Source: a virus
Reading direction: 5' to 3' (one strand)
Length of the DNA stretch: 31,140 nucleotides
Virus record (IMG/VR): IMGVR_UViG_3300030329_001587
Coordinates: 11,424-42,563 of that record
Below, piece by piece: positions 8,876 through 17,164 of the stretch. Numbering within the stretch: the stretch's first letter is position 1; each line of letters opens with the position of its first letter. The notes beneath the pieces are model-generated. The model had not been told where the DNA came from and made no database searches. It worked only from the letters and a program-made list of their open reading frames with translations. The position numbers were made by a program, and so were the translations under genes.

Positions 8876-11800
8876 ATGTCCCTGACTAAATGGTTAGTAT
8901 TTAATAAAAAACCAGGGGAGTCTCACGATGAGGCAGTCAAGAGGTACGCCCTGGAGAATAATCTCAATGAAGATGATGTAAGAAAAGACGATCCAGTCTA
9001 TCAGTATAAAGTTCAACAGTCAGGGTTGCCTGATATGTCACAGATTGGAGCAGAAACTTACCAGCCAAAACCTGAAGTAGTACAAGACCCAGGAGCTTGG
9101 GACCAGTTTAAAGCTGGCGTTGATGAAGCACAGGCTGGTGGATTCAGTTCTCTTGGTGCGCTTGGTGGAGGCTTCCTTGAGGATATTGGTCAACCTGAAT
9201 TGGGCCAGGATCTCAAGGACTGGGCACAGGAGGGAAGAGAAAGAAACCTAGCCGAAGCCGCACTCGTTCCACAACCCAAATCCGTTGATCAAATTTTAGA
9301 AGAAGATCCAGACTCATGGTATGGTCTTCTTCCTGAAACGATTAGAGAAGATTTTCCTAGTGGTGGTGAAATGATTCGTGGCACCCCCACAAGCCTAGCA
9401 GCCGCAACGGTTGCAGCCCCCTTAGCTGTTGGTGCTGGTGCATTAGCCCCTGCTGGTTTAGCCACACTCCTTGTGGGTGGTGGCGTTGGTATGGTTGCAG
9501 GTAACTTGGCAGGATCTGCACAGGTTGCAGGAGAATCTTATGAAAGGGCGAAGGAAGAAAGGGTCATACGAGAACAGCTTGGAGTTGATCCTGACAAGCC
9601 CTTCAAGGATCTCTCACCAGAAGACCAGCAAAAGATAGACAGGATAGCAACAGACATCTCACAGACCTCCTTTGGTCACAGGCTATACACCTCTGGTCTT
9701 GTTGAAATGGCATCCTACATTCCGTATGGCGGTGCGCTACTCAGGTGGGCCGCAGATACTGGACTGGGTACTGCATCTGAGATGTGGGATCGTGAACTTT
9801 ATGCAGAGGATGCGGTGGACAATCTTGTGGACTATGGGCTTCCACGACACAAGGCAGAAGAGTTCCGTGAGAAGATCCTTTCAATGGGTCCAGGCGCAAA
9901 GGAAACCTTTATTAAATCACTGGTACAAGAGGCTGTAACAGGTGGTGGGTTTACTGCGGTTGAGAGTGCTGTTGGTAAGGTGGATGGAAGGGTTAATGCC
10001 TCTGCCACTTTTACAAAAAAGAGGTTAGAGGAAGATCAAAAATTAATTGATGACTATAAGGATGTCCAGAAGCAGATTGCTTTAGAACAGGAAAAACAAC
10101 GAATACAGTTCGATCCTGCAAAAGCAACAGCGCAAGACATTAAAAACAGGATAGCACAGTATGATGTAGGAACAGCAAAAGAAACACTACTCCAATCTCA
10201 ATTACGAAATATCAATGAGCAAAAGAAGTTAGACCTTCAAGATGCAAAATTAGAACAGGAAAAAGAGAAAATTAAAAAGATTCAAGAAGAGAATAAACAA
10301 TTAAAACTTAGTGCTGAAGGGTTAAGTGATTTTGAAGCTGATGCAAAAGCAACAACAGAACAGTTACAAAGGGAAGAGCGAAGAAAAAAAGAGTCGGCTG
10401 AACTAAAAAAGAAAGTTCAGGAAAAGAAAACTTTAGCCTCTGCTAGAAAAAAACAGACAGAAGTAAGAACACAAACTGGTAAAAAACCGAAGACAAGTTT
10501 TACTGAAGCAGAACTTGTTGCACTGGCTAAAGATAAAAGAGAGCCAGAGCCAGGTTTTCAGCAGGATACTTTTGATTTAAAACAAGATAAAGGTATAAGA
10601 ACTGCCGCCGAAATTCAGGCAGAAAGAAAGAGAATAAGAAGGTCTGTTTCACAGAACAAACAAGACGGTGATGTTACAACTTTTGAAAAAACTGAAGACC
10701 AAAAACAAGCAGAGACAGAAAAAAAAGAGGAAGTCACTCTTAGTAAAAGAGAGTGGGAATTGCTTTTTAAAAAGGTTGAGAGAAGAAATAAAAACCTTGC
10801 TGGAAAATACACAATACTGGAAAACTCAGAAGCAGATGCTCAAGTATTAGCCAATGAGTTAGCAAAAGCAAAACTATCACAGTTCCAAGACAAAGATGGA
10901 AACTTTGCTCAAAGAACTGGATTAGAAGATGATCCTTACCTTGTTGCGGCCAGAAAATATTTAGCCACTACAAATGGTTTTGTTCTCCCAACGGCTGATG
11001 GTGGAAAGGTTTTCCTTAATGCATCAAACCTTACAGGTTCCACGAGAGAAGATGCAATACGGTTTGGATCACAGATTGGAATTTTCCATGAACCTATAAC
11101 ACATATAGGTCTAAAAAAGTTTGTCGGTGAAGAAAAGTTTGGAACATTTCTTGACGGTTTCTACAAAACAAATACAGAAAAAATTAATGATTGGGCTACA
11201 AAAGAGGCACTCAGCAAAGAAGGTAAGCTTGCTTATTTAGATGACGCAGATGATATAAACAACTTATCAAAAAGTAAAAAACGTGAACTTGCTGAAGAAT
11301 ATATAGCTCATAAATTTGTTGAGTATGGAGTTAGAGATCCAGATATTATTTCTAAAATTGGAGATGGATTAAAGAGTACTTTACTTGGTCTTCTTGGAAA
11401 AAATAGAGTATCAGATGTTCAGGTCAGAGCAATACTTGCAGACGTTCAACGTCACTACATTGGAGGAAAGAAAAACTTTATTACTGGTGATGCTTTTGAT
11501 CCAACTACTTTTGCTAAATTCAAGCCTGATACTGTAGTTGATGAGGAAAAGGTTCAAGGAGAGGAACAGGGAAAGGATGACGATACGTCTATAAGGTTTA
11601 GTAAGTCAAAGATTCCTAATCTGAAGCGTGACCCAGAGGTTGTTAAAGCAGTTAAGGATTATGAGGCAGGAAAGATTACTCAGGATGAATACATTAAAGT
11701 AGTTCGTGAGAGGATGCCGATCAGTTCAATCCCTAAAGAGGAGGCTGAGATTGCAACGATTGCTGAAATTAATACTGCCTTAAAGCCTGAACAGATTGAA

Positions 11801-14800
11801 ACTGGTATTTATAAAAAAGACAAAAAGGTTACAGAAAAAATTCGTGAGCTGGGTGGTAAGATTGCCGCAAGGCTTGATATTCCTGCTTATTCACGTTTTG
11901 GAACGTGGGTTGTTTCTCTCCATGATGGCACAAAAAAGGGAGGGGCTTCTATTGGTTATTCTCAAACCGCACACCTTACTGGTGGGGTTACTTTTGAATC
12001 AAACCCTAGATCAGCAATAAAAGTTGCAAAAGGTCCAGAGGAAACAGGAGCAGTGACAGGAAAGGGGATGAATAAATCTACTTTTGCTCGTATGTTTGGA
12101 AACTTTAAAGACCATGATCCACAAACTTTGTTTAAAAAAGCAAAGGAACTTATGGATTCTAAAGAATGGGTTCAGGTTGGTATGAATCCGTTCCGACATT
12201 CCTATTTCTACGACAAGGCAGACGGAAACCCCGTTGTTAATGCAGATGAAGTTATCCAAGTGGGAGCATTGGTCCTTGCAAAAAATGTCACAAAAACCAC
12301 TCCAAGTGATCCCCAGTTTCAGGTCGGAAGTACGGATCTAAGGTTCTCCAAGGGGCGCAGACCAACAGACTTTGACCGCTTCGTGTCCTTTGGAGGGAAG
12401 GCACCATTAAAGCAGTACGATAAAAAAAGATTTGATCCTGCAAGGGCACCAAAAGAAACCGCAGAAGATGCACAGCGTTACGTCGATGCAACTTTGTTAG
12501 AGGCAATGAAAAGTAAGACTTGGCCTGAACGATTGGTTAAAGACTTGATGGACTTTGATAAATTTCCAAAAGCGTTTCGGGACTCCTTTAGAGAATCCTT
12601 GAAAACTGGATTAAGAAAACGAGAGCAGGAACTGGCTAATGCGGTCCTAATGAAGGGGCGTGAGGCATATCTACAAAAAAAGAAAGGGAATGTAACGCCT
12701 AGTGTTACAGCACTCAAAGGCTTTGAATCTGGCGGGGCCAAGTGGAAGGAATTGGTTGACGATGTTCCCCAGTTTGCCAGGACTACTCCTGAGATCCAAC
12801 GTGCGCTAAGAGCAGAAAGTAAACCCTCAAAAACTGATGATCTGAGGTTTTCTAAGGCTGGAAAAATAGATAGTCCAGAATTTAAGAAGTGGTTCGGAAA
12901 ATCAAAAGCTGTGTCAAATACGGGAAAACCTAAAATGTTTTTCCACGGAACTAAAAATGTGTTTTCTGAGTTTAAAGGTGCATCATATTTTACTGCATCT
13001 CCAGACGAAGCTGCAAATTATAGTGGATACGATGACGATTATTTTATGAATTGGGCACCTAAAGAAGTTAACTATGACCCCAAAAAACACAAAATCAATT
13101 TAAAAGAAATTGAAGATGGAGGATCGGAAATCGAAACATGGTGGGAGCCTGAAAAGATATATGCGCTAATAGCTGACGACAGTGATAAAAAAATTGTTCA
13201 AGGTAATTCTGTTTTTACTCCTTTTGATCTTTTTTATCAAGAAAAAGCTGTTGATATTTTTGGAACTCCACGGCTTAAAAGAATAGTGGGTGTAAAAGTG
13301 TATGACGAATACAATAATAGTTTTAAAAGCCTTAAAGCCAGACAAAAAGCTCTAAAAGAAGGCAAATTATGGAAGGGGTTTACTAAAATAAAAAGGAATA
13401 AAGAAAAGGCAAACAATACTCCACCTAAAAGTGGAACTATAATCCCTGTATATTTAAGTATTCAGAATCCTAAAATACTTAGTCCTCTTGAAGCAAATGT
13501 TTTAGGTGAAAGAATGGGGTCCATGGACCAGACACAAATAAAGAAATATGTAAAAGATTTGCAAGCTCAGGGATACGACGGAATACAATCACATTCTGAT
13601 ACAGCATCGTTGGATATAGACTCTGAACTTGATTGGGGAGGTGTTCCTGAAATTTTTGTTTCCTTTTCCCCTGAACAGGTCAAGTCACCTTTTAATATGG
13701 GGTCTTTCAGCAGGAAAAGCAAAGACATCCGTTTCTCAAAAGTACCAAGGGCTAAGGCTTCAGATATGTCTCCAGAGTCTTTATTTGCGCCTGAAGGAAA
13801 CATAAGAGCATCCAAGGTACTCCTGTCCAGGGCTGCTCGTTTTGCGATGGCTACAAGCGGTCCTCAGCAGAAAACTGGGTGGCGTTATAAGCTGGCAAAA
13901 AAACTGACTAATAGATTGGTTGCTCAGGGAACTCTTAATGACTCTGATTTGTATAAGGCTCTTAGGCGTAAGGCAAAGGGAACAATATATAATGCTGAGA
14001 AGAGAGGTCGTGAACTGTACGACATACTACGGAAGACAAAACAGCCCGATAAGATCTATGATTACATGACCACAATTGGGGCTAATTCTAATATGATTTC
14101 TGATCCAAAGGAAAGAAAAGCTGCTGAAAACGCTAAGTGGCAGATACAAGCTATTGGAAATGAGTTGGTTAAACGTGGTTTAATGTCTCAAGGTCAGCTT
14201 AATAAATACAATGGACAGTATTTGCCAAGGATGTACTTCAAGCACCTGCTAAGTAAAGATGATTATCAGGCAGTTATTACTGGAGGTACACTTTCAAATA
14301 TGGCTTACCTTAAAAACAGGAAAGATATTCCCAAAGGAATTAGGGAACTAATTCTTGGGGAGGTTAAAGATCCTGCATTCCTCTCAGCAAAAGCTACGGT
14401 TACTCCCCAGACAGACCTTGCAATGTTAAACCTCTTAGAGCAGATATCCGTAGAGGGGGCAAAAGGAGATCGTGCATGGGTTGTTCCAGATACCTTTATT
14501 GACTACGACATCCTTGGAAGGATGAAACATTTTGCTAAAGGGAATACCAAGCTAATCAAAGACCTTGAGTTAAGAGATACTCAAGGAGCAAGCTTCACTG
14601 CTTTCTGGCTAGCAAATGAGGCAGACAGGATTAAACACGTTGCTGATAAATACTTATTTGATAATGTGATTACCCAAACTGAAATGGATCTGGTTAACAG
14701 TCTTGTTGGTGACATGAGGAATGTTTCTGAAAAGGGGGTGCCTAAGAATTTTGATGGTTCCAAATACCGACAACTTCCTAATACACAAAGATACGGAATG

Positions 14801-16420
14801 CTTGCTGGTATGCCTCTGAGGAAAGAGATTTACGATGATATCCTTGGAGGAACTATTAATATGCATGGCGACCTCAGTACTGCCGAAAGGATTCTTGGTG
14901 ATGGTGGTCTTATGGGAAGGTTTGGCAGGTTCTGGAAATGGGCAAAGGTCAGTGCCAACCCTCCTAGTTGGGTCAGAAACTTCACCAGTAACTTGATTCT
15001 GATGAATCTTGGAGGCGTTCCTTTTTATAAGATGCCGATGCTCCTTGCAAAATCGGCTAAGGAATTAAGGTCCAATGGTCAGTATGCACAACTAGCCAAT
15101 GATCTGGGGCTGACTGCTGGTACATTTGCTAATGTGGAAATGGGTAGGATTGAGCGTGAGTTCAACGACATGGCAAGAAGGATGGAACGTGGTAAGGGAC
15201 ATCCAATGGAGGTTCTCGGCTATGCTAAGGGCGCATTTGACAAGGTTAGGGATTGGAGCAGTGACAAGTATGGAAGTATTGATGCCCTTGGCAAGACCAT
15301 GATGCTGATGCACGAGATGCAAAAAGCAAAACTAAAGCCAAAGGATCTTGCATCTTATAGTGCAACTGAAATGGATGCCCTCGATAATGCTGCACTGAAT
15401 GCAGAAAAGTATTTATTTGATTATAGTAATGTTGTTCCCTCAGTGAGATATTTAAGGACAGCAGTTGTCGGTGCGCCTTTCGCTTCATTCTACAGTTTTG
15501 TTGCTCCGTTGATGATTGAAACGGCGATCATGAAACCCTGGAAGTTTGTTCCATATTACGCACTAGGGTTTGCACTCAAGGAAGTATTCAAGGAGAAGAA
15601 CGATTTAGATGAGGAACAGTACGAGGGCTTAAAGGTTGGTCTTGCTGAGTATTATAGGAACAAGGCAAAGAAGAGCATCTTTCCCGCAGGAATTGTTCCG
15701 TGGCCGTGGATAGATGAAAATGGCAGGGTTCAGTTTATTGATCTCAGTTACCTCTTTCCATGGGGAACCTTTTCGGAAATGGCAGGAGAGTTGCAGGCTG
15801 GGGAACCAGTTGAAGCTATTAAAACTGCTGGTCTAATGGGTGGTCCACTCCTTAACCTCGCTTCTGCATCTCTCACTGGAATAGATCCCTTCTCAGGAAG
15901 GACTATTGTTAATGACTTTTCGACTACTCCAACAGAAAAGGGTATGGATATAGTGCATTACCTTTTTAATATGAGTATGCCACCGATGCTTCATGGAATG
16001 AGCCAACCGAATGAACCAGAAGGGGGATTTGGTGCGATTAAAAGACTTTACGAATCAATGACAGGGGTTGTAACTAAGGATGGAGAAGCTAAGTATACTT
16101 CTACCCAGGCAGTCCTGAAGATGGGCGGTATTAATATCTCTCCACTTGCAGTTCCAGAGGGAAGAAATAAGATGCTACGATATGAGTACTCAAGGATTCA
16201 GAAACTTCAACGTGAAATGAAGCGTAGAGTTCGTGATATGATGATCATGCAACGTCCTCAGTCTGAGATTAAGGAAGAGATCAAGGAGTACGGAGAGAAG
16301 TTACAAACTATGACTAAAGAGTTCACTGAAAAAGTGAAGAAAAGTGTTCCCCCGAAACAGCTTCTGAAAGCTAGAGAGGCCGCACTCAAGGCTCAGGCTG
16401 AAGCTCGTCGAGCCGCTTAG
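8876..16420 (+). CDS. Giant polyvalent virion protein with metallopeptidase- and ART-like domains (2514 aa)
   Basis: Layout in residues: an N-terminal ~160 unassigned residues; a Gly/Ala hydrophobic stretch (about 170-222) that could associate with membrane; a helical domain (about 240-370); a long Glu/Lys/Gln coiled coil (about 375-540); a metallopeptidase-like domain with HEPITH at 738-743 and AEEYIAH at 806-812; a module with RLDIPAYSRFGTW near 999 and VQVGMNPFRHSYFYDKA, recurrent in phage polyvalent proteins; an ADP-ribosyltransferase-like domain (about 1330-1615); then a ~900-residue C-terminal region with KWAKVSANPPSWVRNFTSN near 2021 and hydrophobic helices near 2195-2235, resembling LPD38-type domains. 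Four RFSK motifs separate modules. Last gene of the operon, in the place of the T7 gp16-like ejection protein. Family knowledge suggests delivery into the host with DNA. Catalytic activity is inferred. Confidence 0.8.
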   Translation: MSLTKWLVFNKKPGESHDEAVKRYALENNLNEDDVRKDDPVYQYKVQQSGLPDMSQIGAETYQPKPEVVQDPGAWDQFKAGVDEAQAGGFSSLGALGGGFLEDIGQPELGQDLKDWAQEGRERNLAEAALVPQPKSVDQILEEDPDSWYGLLPETIREDFPSGGEMIRGTPTSLAAATVAAPLAVGAGALAPAGLATLLVGGGVGMVAGNLAGSAQVAGESYERAKEERVIREQLGVDPDKPFKDLSPEDQQKIDRIATDISQTSFGHRLYTSGLVEMASYIPYGGALLRWAADTGLGTASEMWDRELYAEDAVDNLVDYGLPRHKAEEFREKILSMGPGAKETFIKSLVQEAVTGGGFTAVESAVGKVDGRVNASATFTKKRLEEDQKLIDDYKDVQKQIALEQEKQRIQFDPAKATAQDIKNRIAQYDVGTAKETLLQSQLRNINEQKKLDLQDAKLEQEKEKIKKIQEENKQLKLSAEGLSDFEADAKATTEQLQREERRKKESAELKKKVQEKKTLASARKKQTEVRTQTGKKPKTSFTEAELVALAKDKREPEPGFQQDTFDLKQDKGIRTAAEIQAERKRIRRSVSQNKQDGDVTTFEKTEDQKQAETEKKEEVTLSKREWELLFKKVERRNKNLAGKYTILENSEADAQVLANELAKAKLSQFQDKDGNFAQRTGLEDDPYLVAARKYLATTNGFVLPTADGGKVFLNASNLTGSTREDAIRFGSQIGIFHEPITHIGLKKFVGEEKFGTFLDGFYKTNTEKINDWATKEALSKEGKLAYLDDADDINNLSKSKKRELAEEYIAHKFVEYGVRDPDIISKIGDGLKSTLLGLLGKNRVSDVQVRAILADVQRHYIGGKKNFITGDAFDPTTFAKFKPDTVVDEEKVQGEEQGKDDDTSIRFSKSKIPNLKRDPEVVKAVKDYEAGKITQDEYIKVVRERMPISSIPKEEAEIATIAEINTALKPEQIETGIYKKDKKVTEKIRELGGKIAARLDIPAYSRFGTWVVSLHDGTKKGGASIGYSQTAHLTGGVTFESNPRSAIKVAKGPEETGAVTGKGMNKSTFARMFGNFKDHDPQTLFKKAKELMDSKEWVQVGMNPFRHSYFYDKADGNPVVNADEVIQVGALVLAKNVTKTTPSDPQFQVGSTDLRFSKGRRPTDFDRFVSFGGKAPLKQYDKKRFDPARAPKETAEDAQRYVDATLLEAMKSKTWPERLVKDLMDFDKFPKAFRDSFRESLKTGLRKREQELANAVLMKGREAYLQKKKGNVTPSVTALKGFESGGAKWKELVDDVPQFARTTPEIQRALRAESKPSKTDDLRFSKAGKIDSPEFKKWFGKSKAVSNTGKPKMFFHGTKNVFSEFKGASYFTASPDEAANYSGYDDDYFMNWAPKEVNYDPKKHKINLKEIEDGGSEIETWWEPEKIYALIADDSDKKIVQGNSVFTPFDLFYQEKAVDIFGTPRLKRIVGVKVYDEYNNSFKSLKARQKALKEGKLWKGFTKIKRNKEKANNTPPKSGTIIPVYLSIQNPKILSPLEANVLGERMGSMDQTQIKKYVKDLQAQGYDGIQSHSDTASLDIDSELDWGGVPEIFVSFSPEQVKSPFNMGSFSRKSKDIRFSKVPRAKASDMSPESLFAPEGNIRASKVLLSRAARFAMATSGPQQKTGWRYKLAKKLTNRLVAQGTLNDSDLYKALRRKAKGTIYNAEKRGRELYDILRKTKQPDKIYDYMTTIGANSNMISDPKERKAAENAKWQIQAIGNELVKRGLMSQGQLNKYNGQYLPRMYFKHLLSKDDYQAVITGGTLSNMAYLKNRKDIPKGIRELILGEVKDPAFLSAKATVTPQTDLAMLNLLEQISVEGAKGDRAWVVPDTFIDYDILGRMKHFAKGNTKLIKDLELRDTQGASFTAFWLANEADRIKHVADKYLFDNVITQTEMDLVNSLVGDMRNVSEKGVPKNFDGSKYRQLPNTQRYGMLAGMPLRKEIYDDILGGTINMHGDLSTAERILGDGGLMGRFGRFWKWAKVSANPPSWVRNFTSNLILMNLGGVPFYKMPMLLAKSAKELRSNGQYAQLANDLGLTAGTFANVEMGRIEREFNDMARRMERGKGHPMEVLGYAKGAFDKVRDWSSDKYGSIDALGKTMMLMHEMQKAKLKPKDLASYSATEMDALDNAALNAEKYLFDYSNVVPSVRYLRTAVVGAPFASFYSFVAPLMIETAIMKPWKFVPYYALGFALKEVFKEKNDLDEEQYEGLKVGLAEYYRNKAKKSIFPAGIVPWPWIDENGRVQFIDLSYLFPWGTFSEMAGELQAGEPVEAIKTAGLMGGPLLNLASASLTGIDPFSGRTIVNDFSTTPTEKGMDIVHYLFNMSMPPMLHGMSQPNEPEGGFGAIKRLYESMTGVVTKDGEAKYTSTQAVLKMGGINISPLAVPEGRNKMLRYEYSRIQKLQREMKRRVRDMMIMQRPQSEIKEEIKEYGEKLQTMTKEFTEKVKKSVPPKQLLKAREAALKAQAEARRAA
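10976..11330 (+). other. Metallopeptidase-like domain (HExxH) of the giant protein
   Basis: Residues about 700-818 of the giant protein. The motif IFHEPITHIGLKKFVGEEKF contains HExxH, with His738, Glu739 and His743. About 64 residues later, AEEYIAH offers Glu807/Glu808 as a possible third metal ligand. The HExxH-hydrophobic-GL arrangement followed by an (A/E)E motif matches the peptidase domain found in phage polyvalent proteins. The proline inside HExxH is unusual because that segment is normally helical, so activity is not certain. Confidence 0.65.
12863..13741 (+). other. ADP-ribosyltransferase-like domain (ART-PolyVal type) of the giant protein
   Basis: Residues about 1330-1622. The domain opens with SPEFKKWFGKSKAVSNTGKP, then FFHGTKNVFSEFKGASYFTA, with HGT at 1357-1359 and the YFTASPDEAANY strand near 1371. 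It closes with VYLSIQNPKIL, a GYDGIQSHSD segment, PEIFVSFSPEQVKSP (Glu1592 region) and finally KDIRFSK. This order is characteristic of the ADP-ribosyltransferase domain of phage polyvalent proteins. The His of HGT and a late Glu are the expected NAD-binding and catalytic positions. The host target is unknown. Confidence 0.75.
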
Positions 16421-16505
16421 ACAATTCCTTTATAACAATATTCTGTTTCCGTATCTGTTTTGATTGCTCCAGTACCATCTCTTGAAGTTGGCTGATGGGG
16501 TCCAT
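16386..16505 (-). CDS. Small coiled-coil protein (39 aa)
   Basis: This is the most distal gene of the minus-strand block. Start chosen at the ATG at 16505, because GAGAGG precedes it by nine bases. A longer in-frame extension upstream would run through the neighbouring 60-residue gene in another frame. The product begins MDPISQLQEMVLEQSKQI and continues with heptad-like KQNIVIKELSKRLDEL, a short amphipathic coiled coil probably able to oligomerise. Its last 35 bases overlap the 3' end of the giant gene on the opposite strand. Function unknown; existence is likely but not certain for so short a gene. Confidence 0.5.
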   Translation of the reverse strand: MDPISQLQEMVLEQSKQIRKQNIVIKELSKRLDELQPEP

Positions 16506-16521
16506 CCTTGCCAACCTCTCG

Positions 16522-16704
16522 TTACGGAGATGGATCAATTTCTGGGGCTTTCGGTTCTTGGTGGCAAGTGGTAAACGGATTCTCTCCATTCCAGAATTCT
16601 TCTGACTTCTGTTCGGGATACACTGTAACTTTACCACCGCCTTTGACGAATTCACGGATTTCCTTTTTATATTCTGAGTTTCTAAATGGTAATCTTCTTG
16701 GCAT
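16522..16704 (-). CDS. Small basic hypothetical protein (60 aa)
   Basis: Start chosen at the ATG at 16704 (MPRRLPFRNSEYKK), eight bases after the stop of the Na/Pi cotransporter gene and preceded by AAAGGACTT. An upstream in-frame ATG at 16737 would add 11 residues and overlap the transporter gene. The protein is basic and has a compact EYKKEIREFVKGGGKVTVYP segment followed by a Pro/Glu-rich tail (PKAPEIDPSP). It has the look of a small conserved phage protein but no family is recognised. It is probably co-transcribed with the ribonucleotide reductase and transporter genes. Confidence 0.6.
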   Translation of the reverse strand: MPRRLPFRNSEYKKEIREFVKGGGKVTVYPEQKSEEFWNGENPFTTCHQEPKAPEIDPSP

Positions 16705-16711
16705 AAGTCCT

Positions 16712-17164
16712 TTAAAATTGTTTAATAAACCGTGCAATATGATGTACGAAAGGAAGGAGCGACACGGCCATTAAAGCATTTACTCCTGTATGGACTAAAG
16801 CTATGTGCCTTGTAGATCCTGTTGGCATTCCGTCTGAAACCATCATACCTGCCAGCCAGATTGTACCAGTTGTACCTATGTTTGCGCCAAGTATTGCTCC
16901 TACTGCTGAGTGGAGAGGTAAAGCACCACTTGCTACAAGACCGACGATTGCTGTTGTGGATAGGGACGAGGATTGCCAGAGTAAAGTACAAACAATCCCG
17001 CCCAAAAACATCCAGTAAGGATTAGATATAAAGTATTCCAGATGTTCTAACTTTCCCATTGCTTTCATTCCACCACTAAACATCTTCAGTCCTATATAAA
17101 AAACAATTAATCCAAGGACTGCTTGAACAATGGGATTGTTTAAAATCATGAGGGGTTTGTCCAT
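16712..17164 (-). CDS. Half-size Na+/phosphate cotransporter family membrane protein (150 aa)
   Basis: The protein has the hallmark of one Na/Pi-cotransporter repeat (PF02690 family). GGIVCTLLWQSSSLSTTAI carries the QSSS motif at residues 64-67, followed by a hydrophobic span and ILGANIGTTGTI at 91-102. Hydrophobic segments lie near residues 11-28, 50-70, 72-105 and 128-146. Full-length bacterial relatives have two inverted QSSS repeats and often over 300 residues; this one has a single repeat, so it would need to dimerise or pair with a host protein. It overlaps the ribonucleotide reductase gene by 19 bases. The expected role is sodium-driven phosphate uptake at the host inner membrane during infection; whether it transports alone is inference. 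Confidence 0.8.
   Translation of the reverse strand: MDKPLMILNNPIVQAVLGLIVFYIGLKMFSGGMKAMGKLEHLEYFISNPYWMFLGGIVCTLLWQSSSLSTTAIVGLVASGALPLHSAVGAILGANIGTTGTIWLAGMMVSDGMPTGSTRHIALVHTGVNALMAVSLLPFVHHIARFIKQF

Noticed and set aside
16506-16655. Upstream extension of the 39-residue coiled-coil gene
   Set aside because: It runs antiphase through the 60-residue gene and reads as basic low-quality sequence; the ATG at 16505 has its own ribosome binding site.
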